From Flexicrinis sp001567485 (lineage in GTDB: Bacteria > Chloroflexota > Anaerolineae > Aggregatilineales > Phototrophicaceae): DNA of 64,000 bases. Shown piece after piece: positions 60,095 to 64,000 of this stretch. The stretch covers positions 8,406 through 72,405 of the forward strand of contig SZPI01000024.1 in NCBI GenBank assembly GCA_030263635.1, in the 5' to 3' direction. Within the stretch, counting starts at the first letter, position 1. Every line of letters begins with the position of its first letter. The position numbers and the translations under genes are program-made. The notes beneath the pieces were generated by a model that saw only the letters and a program-made list of their open reading frames with translations, was not told the DNA's origin and searched no databases.

Positions 60095-61258
60095 CTACGG
60101 CCAGTTCGGGTCGATCCAGCTTGTCTGATAACCCGGTTTTTCAAGTTCGAGCGCATCCACGGCGATGTGCAGCGGATTGAACGTATCGACCATCACAGCC
60201 AGCTCGTGCGTCTCTTTCGCGCCGATGCTCGCCTCGGTCGCGCCGGGCTGAGGGCCGTGTGGCAGGCCGGACGGGTGCATCGTGATGTCATACTTGTCGA
60301 TCCCCTTGCGCGACATGAAGTTGCCGTCGCAGTAGTAGATCACCTCGTCGCTGTTGACGTTGCTGTGATTGTACGGCGCGGGGATGCCCTCGGGATGATA
60401 GTCGAACAGGCGCGGCACAAAGCTGCACACCACGAAGTTCCAGCCCTGAAACGTCTGATGCACCGGCGGCGGTTGATGAATGCGCCCGGTGATCGGCTCG
60501 AAGTCGGCGATATTGAACGCCCACGGGTACAGACATCCGTCCCATCCGACGACGTCGTGCGGGTGATGATCGAGGATGTGCCGGCTGATCCCGTCGCGGA
60601 CTTTGATGCGGATTTCAAACTCGCCGGTTTCGGTGCTGGCGTCGACGAACGCCGGCGCGCGGATGTCGCGCTCGCAGTACGGCGCGTGTTCGAGCAGTTG
60701 GCCGACTTTGTTGACGTACCGTTTTGGCGGCTCAATCTCCGACGGCGACTCGATCACGAAGAAGCGCGCCTCGCCGGACAAATCCATGCGCCACGTCGTG
60801 CCGAATGGGATCACCAGATAGTCGCCGGGGCTGAAGGACAGCGCGCCGAACTGGCTGTGCAGCGTGCCGGCGCCTTCATGCACGAACCACACTTCATACG
60901 CCTGCGCGTTGCGATAGAAGTAGTTCATGCTGGCGGTCGGACGGCTGACGCCCAGCGTGACGTCCTTATTGCCAAGCAGTGTGCGCCGCGCCGAGACCGG
61001 ATCGCCACCCGCCGGCACGGAGGCCGTGGCGAATGCGCGATGACGCACCGCGCCATAGTCGGTGTAGTCGGTCTTGGCGGGGCCGAGGTATTCGGTGTGC
61101 ATCACGCGCGGCGGCAGAAAGTGGTGATACAGCAAGGACTGTAAGCCGTGGAAGCCTTCCAGCCCCATGACTTCCTCGCGGAACAGCCCGCCGTCCGGCT
61201 TGCGGAACTGCGTATGGCGCTTGTGCGGCACGTCGCCGCGCTGAACATAGTACGGCAT
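60095..61258 (-). CDS. hgmA: Homogentisate 1,2-dioxygenase-like cupin enzyme
   Basis: This is a 387-residue protein. It has the family blocks HDVVGWDGCLYPWAFNIADF, RIHQPPPVHQTFQGWNFVVC and PYNHSNVNSDEVIYYCDGNF, and the iron His in SGLPHGPQPG. The expected ligands are His of NHSN, Glu of SDE and His of PHG. The Glu is one position further than in the human enzyme (H-x6-E rather than H-x5-E). It is shorter than the canonical 430-445 residues. It would cleave homogentisate in tyrosine/phenylalanine breakdown, but no other pathway gene is nearby. Confidence 0.82.
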   Translation of the reverse strand: MPYYVQRGDVPHKRHTQFRKPDGGLFREEVMGLEGFHGLQSLLYHHFLPPRVMHTEYLGPAKTDYTDYGAVRHRAFATASVPAGGDPVSARRTLLGNKDVTLGVSRPTASMNYFYRNAQAYEVWFVHEGAGTLHSQFGALSFSPGDYLVIPFGTTWRMDLSGEARFFVIESPSEIEPPKRYVNKVGQLLEHAPYCERDIRAPAFVDASTETGEFEIRIKVRDGISRHILDHHPHDVVGWDGCLYPWAFNIADFEPITGRIHQPPPVHQTFQGWNFVVCSFVPRLFDYHPEGIPAPYNHSNVNSDEVIYYCDGNFMSRKGIDKYDITMHPSGLPHGPQPGATEASIGAKETHELAVMVDTFNPLHIAVDALELEKPGYQTSWIDPNWP

Positions 61259-61465
61259 CGAAAGAACCTTCCCCTATTACCCTCGGTTTCCTTCATTTTA
61301 TCGGAGTTTGCCAGCTTGCGCCGATAACTGTTCGGTGAGAACGGGCGGTTGGGGGAAGAATCGTCAAGCTGCTTGCGCGCTAGCCACCAGCGATCAAGGA
61401 AAGAAGTCCAGCATTGAACGGTGTGATTTCGCTTGTGGCGAGGAGAAGGCGGGGATAACGCAGCG

Positions 61466-62746
61466 CTACCCCGCTGGCTCAATGACCGGCGCTGGCTCAG
61501 GTGTGACGGGGGCTGTGCGCAGCCGGATGACGTGCGACAATCCGAGCAGCGCCAGCGAACTCACCGCCATACCGATCAGGAACACGCTCAGTTGGCCGCC
61601 CTCGATCATCACCCCGGCGACGACCGCCACCAGCACATACGGGATCTTCGTCAGCAGCGCCACGGTCGACAGCGTTGTCGCGCGGATGGCGCTCGGCGTG
61701 CGCTGGTTGATGACGATGCTCAGCCATGTGCGCGAGGTCGAGCCGGCCATGTGCATCAGCAGCAGCGGCAGCACCCCCCACGCGCCCAGCGGCGCGGTCA
61801 TCAGCAGCAGGGCCGCGAACATCCCGAAGTTGACGAGGGTCAGGCCGGTGATGTCACCCAAACGCCGTCGCAGGGCCGGCAGGAAGCGGATGATGACGGC
61901 GATCACGACGTAGGCGCTGCTCGCGATGATCGCCTGCGCGTCCGGCCCGAAGCCGAAGCTGATGGCGACGGCGGGCTGCACGATGCCCCAACTGTAGATG
62001 AAGAACACGCCGGTCAGGCCGAACATCAGCGGGACGAACATGCGCAGGTGCGGCTTGATCAGTTCACGCGCGCCGGTCGCCAACTGCGCGAAATAACCGC
62101 GCAGCATGAAGCGCGCCGGTTCTCCAACCTTCGGCTCGGTCAAACGAAGCGCCGCCACAAATCCGAGCAGATACACGACGCCCCGAATCAAATGCGGCAT
62201 GCGCACGTCCACCTGATACATCCACGCGCCGATCAGGATGCACAGCATGATCGTTACAAGGCTGACGGAACTGTCGGCTGCGGCCACACGATCATAGTCG
62301 TATTCGAGCTTGTGTTCCTTGAGCGTGTCGTAGGTCATAGCCTCCGCCGCGCCGCTGTACAGCGCGATGCCGACCTGAAACATCAGGAATCCGGCGATCA
62401 GCCCGCTGGCGGAGGTGGCCGATCCCATCACGAGATAACCCAGCCCATTGATGAGCATGGCCGCGCGCAGTGTCCAGCGCTTGCCGATGATGTCTGCCAG
62501 CGCGCCGGTCGGAACTTCCATGAACAACCCGAACGCGAACCCCAACGCATCGGTCAGGCCCAACTGACCGAAGGTCATAAACAACTGCCAGAAGAAGATC
62601 CAGTTGCCGCCGATGAATACGGCGCTCTCGGCCGCGGTCATCAGATAGTTGACGCGGATGTTGGGGATGTCGGCATAGGGCAGAACGCGCAGGATATGCC
62701 GGCGCAGCGATGGGATCGGCATGGGATCAGACTGTTGAGCGGACAC
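61466..62746 (-). CDS. MFS transporter
   Basis: This is a 426-residue protein with about twelve helices in two halves of six. The loop 2-3 landmark is GLFMEVPTGALADIIGKRWT, typical of the DHA-type major facilitator group, followed by RAAMLINGLGYLVMG. The central loop contains RLTEPKVGEPARFMLRG. The start is uncertain: a GTG at 62746 or the ATG at 62722. Neither has a strong ribosome site. Substrate not predictable from position. Confidence 0.85.
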   Translation of the reverse strand: MSAQQSDPMPIPSLRRHILRVLPYADIPNIRVNYLMTAAESAVFIGGNWIFFWQLFMTFGQLGLTDALGFAFGLFMEVPTGALADIIGKRWTLRAAMLINGLGYLVMGSATSASGLIAGFLMFQVGIALYSGAAEAMTYDTLKEHKLEYDYDRVAAADSSVSLVTIMLCILIGAWMYQVDVRMPHLIRGVVYLLGFVAALRLTEPKVGEPARFMLRGYFAQLATGARELIKPHLRMFVPLMFGLTGVFFIYSWGIVQPAVAISFGFGPDAQAIIASSAYVVIAVIIRFLPALRRRLGDITGLTLVNFGMFAALLLMTAPLGAWGVLPLLLMHMAGSTSRTWLSIVINQRTPSAIRATTLSTVALLTKIPYVLVAVVAGVMIEGGQLSVFLIGMAVSSLALLGLSHVIRLRTAPVTPEPAPVIEPAG

Positions 62747-62833
62747 CGGAATTGTATGGCGGATCGACGCCGGTTGTATAGCGCCGTGACCCCTAATGAC
62801 CCATAAATTGGTGTCCGTGATGACGCGATGGGA

Positions 62834-64000
62834 TCAATTCGACGGCGTATGGGTGGCGAACATCACAGGCGGCAGAGTGTTCGTCGGCGGCGGCGTCGGG
62901 GTCGGCGGAATGCGGCCCGTCCAGCGTACCTGCCACACCTGACCGTAGATGAAATCGGCGACCAGCAGCGATCCATCCGGCGCAACCGTGACATCGGTCG
63001 GGCGGATCAGGCCGGTCACGAACGGCTCAGGCGTGAACGCGGCCAGCAGCTCAGGATCGGTCGGGACGCGATCCGGCTCGATGCGGATCACGCGCTGGCC
63101 TTCCGGCGTTCCGTTCCACAGCGTGACGAACACCGACCCGAAGTAGTTGGCCGGAAACTGGGCGCCGGTGTACACGGTCACACCGCGCGGCAAGGTGAGC
63201 GGTGGCAGCGGCAGCAGATCAGGCAGGATGTCGAGCGAGTAGTCGGTCGGCGGACAGTCCTCGCAGCCACGCGGACGCCAGAACGGGAACCCGTAATGCC
63301 CGCCCTGAGTCACCGTCAGCACACGGTCGCCGATGCCGCCGTAGGTGCCGTTGTCGGTGGCGTACAGCCGGCCATCCGGCGCGAACGCCAGATCGTACGG
63401 CTCGCGGAAACCTTCGGCGTAGACATCGATCGCGCCATTCTGCGGCTGCACGCGCAAGATCGACGCTTCGTTAGGCTGCGGCGTGGCATGGCGCTCGAAC
63501 TGCGGATTGGTCGGCTCGGCATGGTCGCTCAGGCTGCTGACGCCGAGGTAGATAAACCCGTCCGGGCCGGCGGTCACACCCTCAGGCTGCCCGGTGACTC
63601 CGTCGCGGCAGCACGGTAGATCGTCGATCAGCAGAATCAGCGATCCTTCCGGGATGCGCCGCCATAACGCCCCCGCCCCTTCTTCCGTGCGCGACGAGAC
63701 GAACAGGATGTCGGTTCCGGGCAGAAACGCCAGCCCGACCGGCGACTCGAAGGCCGCGGTGATCCGTTCGACCGTGCCAGCGGCGTTCATCGCGTAGACT
63801 GACCCGCGGCGCGTGCCATTTTCGAGCACGGTCGCGTAGAGTCGCCCATCCGGCCCGAACGTGATCTGCTGCGGCTGGCCGGGGAATTGGCCGTAGCGCG
63901 TGATCTCGAAGCCCGGCGGGACTTGCAGGCGCTTGAGCCATCCATCGAGGTCGTCCTCACACGGGAAGTCGTCGCACGACCAGCCCGTCGGGGACGTCAG
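62834..64000 (-). CDS. PQQ-type sugar dehydrogenase (glucose/sorbosone), 5' end outside window
   Basis: The frame is open to the last base, so at least 388 residues are present and the N-terminus is missing. The beta-propeller repeats show GFEITRYGQFPGQPQQITFG, YATVLENGTRRGSVYAM, LAFLPGTDILFVSSR, REPYDLAFAPDGRLYATDNG and DVTVAPDGSLLVADFIYG, as in soluble aldose/sorbosone dehydrogenases using PQQ. Two cysteine pairs (CDDFPCED; GCEDCP) may form disulfides, implying export. The end PTPTPPPTNTLPP is a linker-like tail. Confidence 0.85.
   Translation of the reverse strand: MTSPTGWSCDDFPCEDDLDGWLKRLQVPPGFEITRYGQFPGQPQQITFGPDGRLYATVLENGTRRGSVYAMNAAGTVERITAAFESPVGLAFLPGTDILFVSSRTEEGAGALWRRIPEGSLILLIDDLPCCRDGVTGQPEGVTAGPDGFIYLGVSSLSDHAEPTNPQFERHATPQPNEASILRVQPQNGAIDVYAEGFREPYDLAFAPDGRLYATDNGTYGGIGDRVLTVTQGGHYGFPFWRPRGCEDCPPTDYSLDILPDLLPLPPLTLPRGVTVYTGAQFPANYFGSVFVTLWNGTPEGQRVIRIEPDRVPTDPELLAAFTPEPFVTGLIRPTDVTVAPDGSLLVADFIYGQVWQVRWTGRIPPTPTPPPTNTLPPVMFATHTPSN

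Overview
This is a 64 kb, GC-rich stretch of one bacterial chromosome. It has no rRNA, tRNA, CRISPR array, transposase or phage gene that I can see. The gene set suggests a Chloroflexota (Anaerolineae-like) bacterium: RNase J, TypA, RecA, a DUF1385 protein, GT-C membrane proteins with a C-terminal beta-sandwich, Thr/Pro-rich linkers in secreted proteins, and intergenic regions full of short dispersed repeats. This placement is inferred from style and content; no marker gene was compared.

Layout. Bases 1-2884 carry the end of a TPR protein and a large GT-C-like membrane protein. Bases 3028-6790 (minus strand) hold a vitamin B12 uptake operon (btuF-btuC-btuD) behind a cobalamin riboswitch with its own intrinsic terminator. 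Bases 7240-10897 hold a DUF4230 protein, typA and a small orphan protein, separated by repeat-rich DNA. Bases 10945-22244 (minus strand) form one tightly packed cluster of three glycosyltransferases, five sulfotransferase-like proteins, an FkbM methyltransferase and a Wzm/Wzt-type ABC exporter. I read it as a locus that builds, sulfates, methylates and exports a surface glycan. Bases 22771-29895 hold housekeeping and metabolic genes: a small-molecule kinase-like protein, homocysteine methyltransferase, a solitary MazF-like protein, an SDR, DUF1385, an M24 peptidase and a GT87-like protein.

Bases 30122-38103 are rich in membrane proteins and include two FAD enzymes: a phytoene-desaturase-like protein and a very large GMC oxidoreductase fused to an eight-helix membrane domain. 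Bases 38663-45301 hold a GH94-like enzyme, DUF1801, a secreted repeat protein, a nucleotidyltransferase-like protein and an alpha/beta hydrolase. Bases 45616-50882 hold an APH-fold protein with an altered catalytic motif, an ammonium transporter, the wreck of a DUF433/DUF5615 toxin-antitoxin pair and RNase J. Bases 50959-64000 hold an SGNH hydrolase, a Cys-motif protein, a FemAB-like transferase, recA divergent from a B12 adenosyltransferase, a PLP decarboxylase, an aldo/keto reductase, a His-rich membrane peptide, a TrmH-family methyltransferase, a homogentisate-dioxygenase-like enzyme, an MFS transporter and a PQQ-type sugar dehydrogenase cut by the window end.

Connections. B12 import (btuFCD) and B12 adenosylation (55.6 kb) lie in the same window as a methionine-forming homocysteine methyltransferase (a zinc enzyme that does not itself use B12). 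The sulfation cluster would need PAPS made elsewhere, since no PAPS synthesis gene is present. The most interesting items are the sulfated-glycan cluster, the membrane-GMC fusion with its desaturase-like partner, the collapsed toxin-antitoxin pair, and several families of intergenic repeats, one of which has expanded into a four-unit tandem array.
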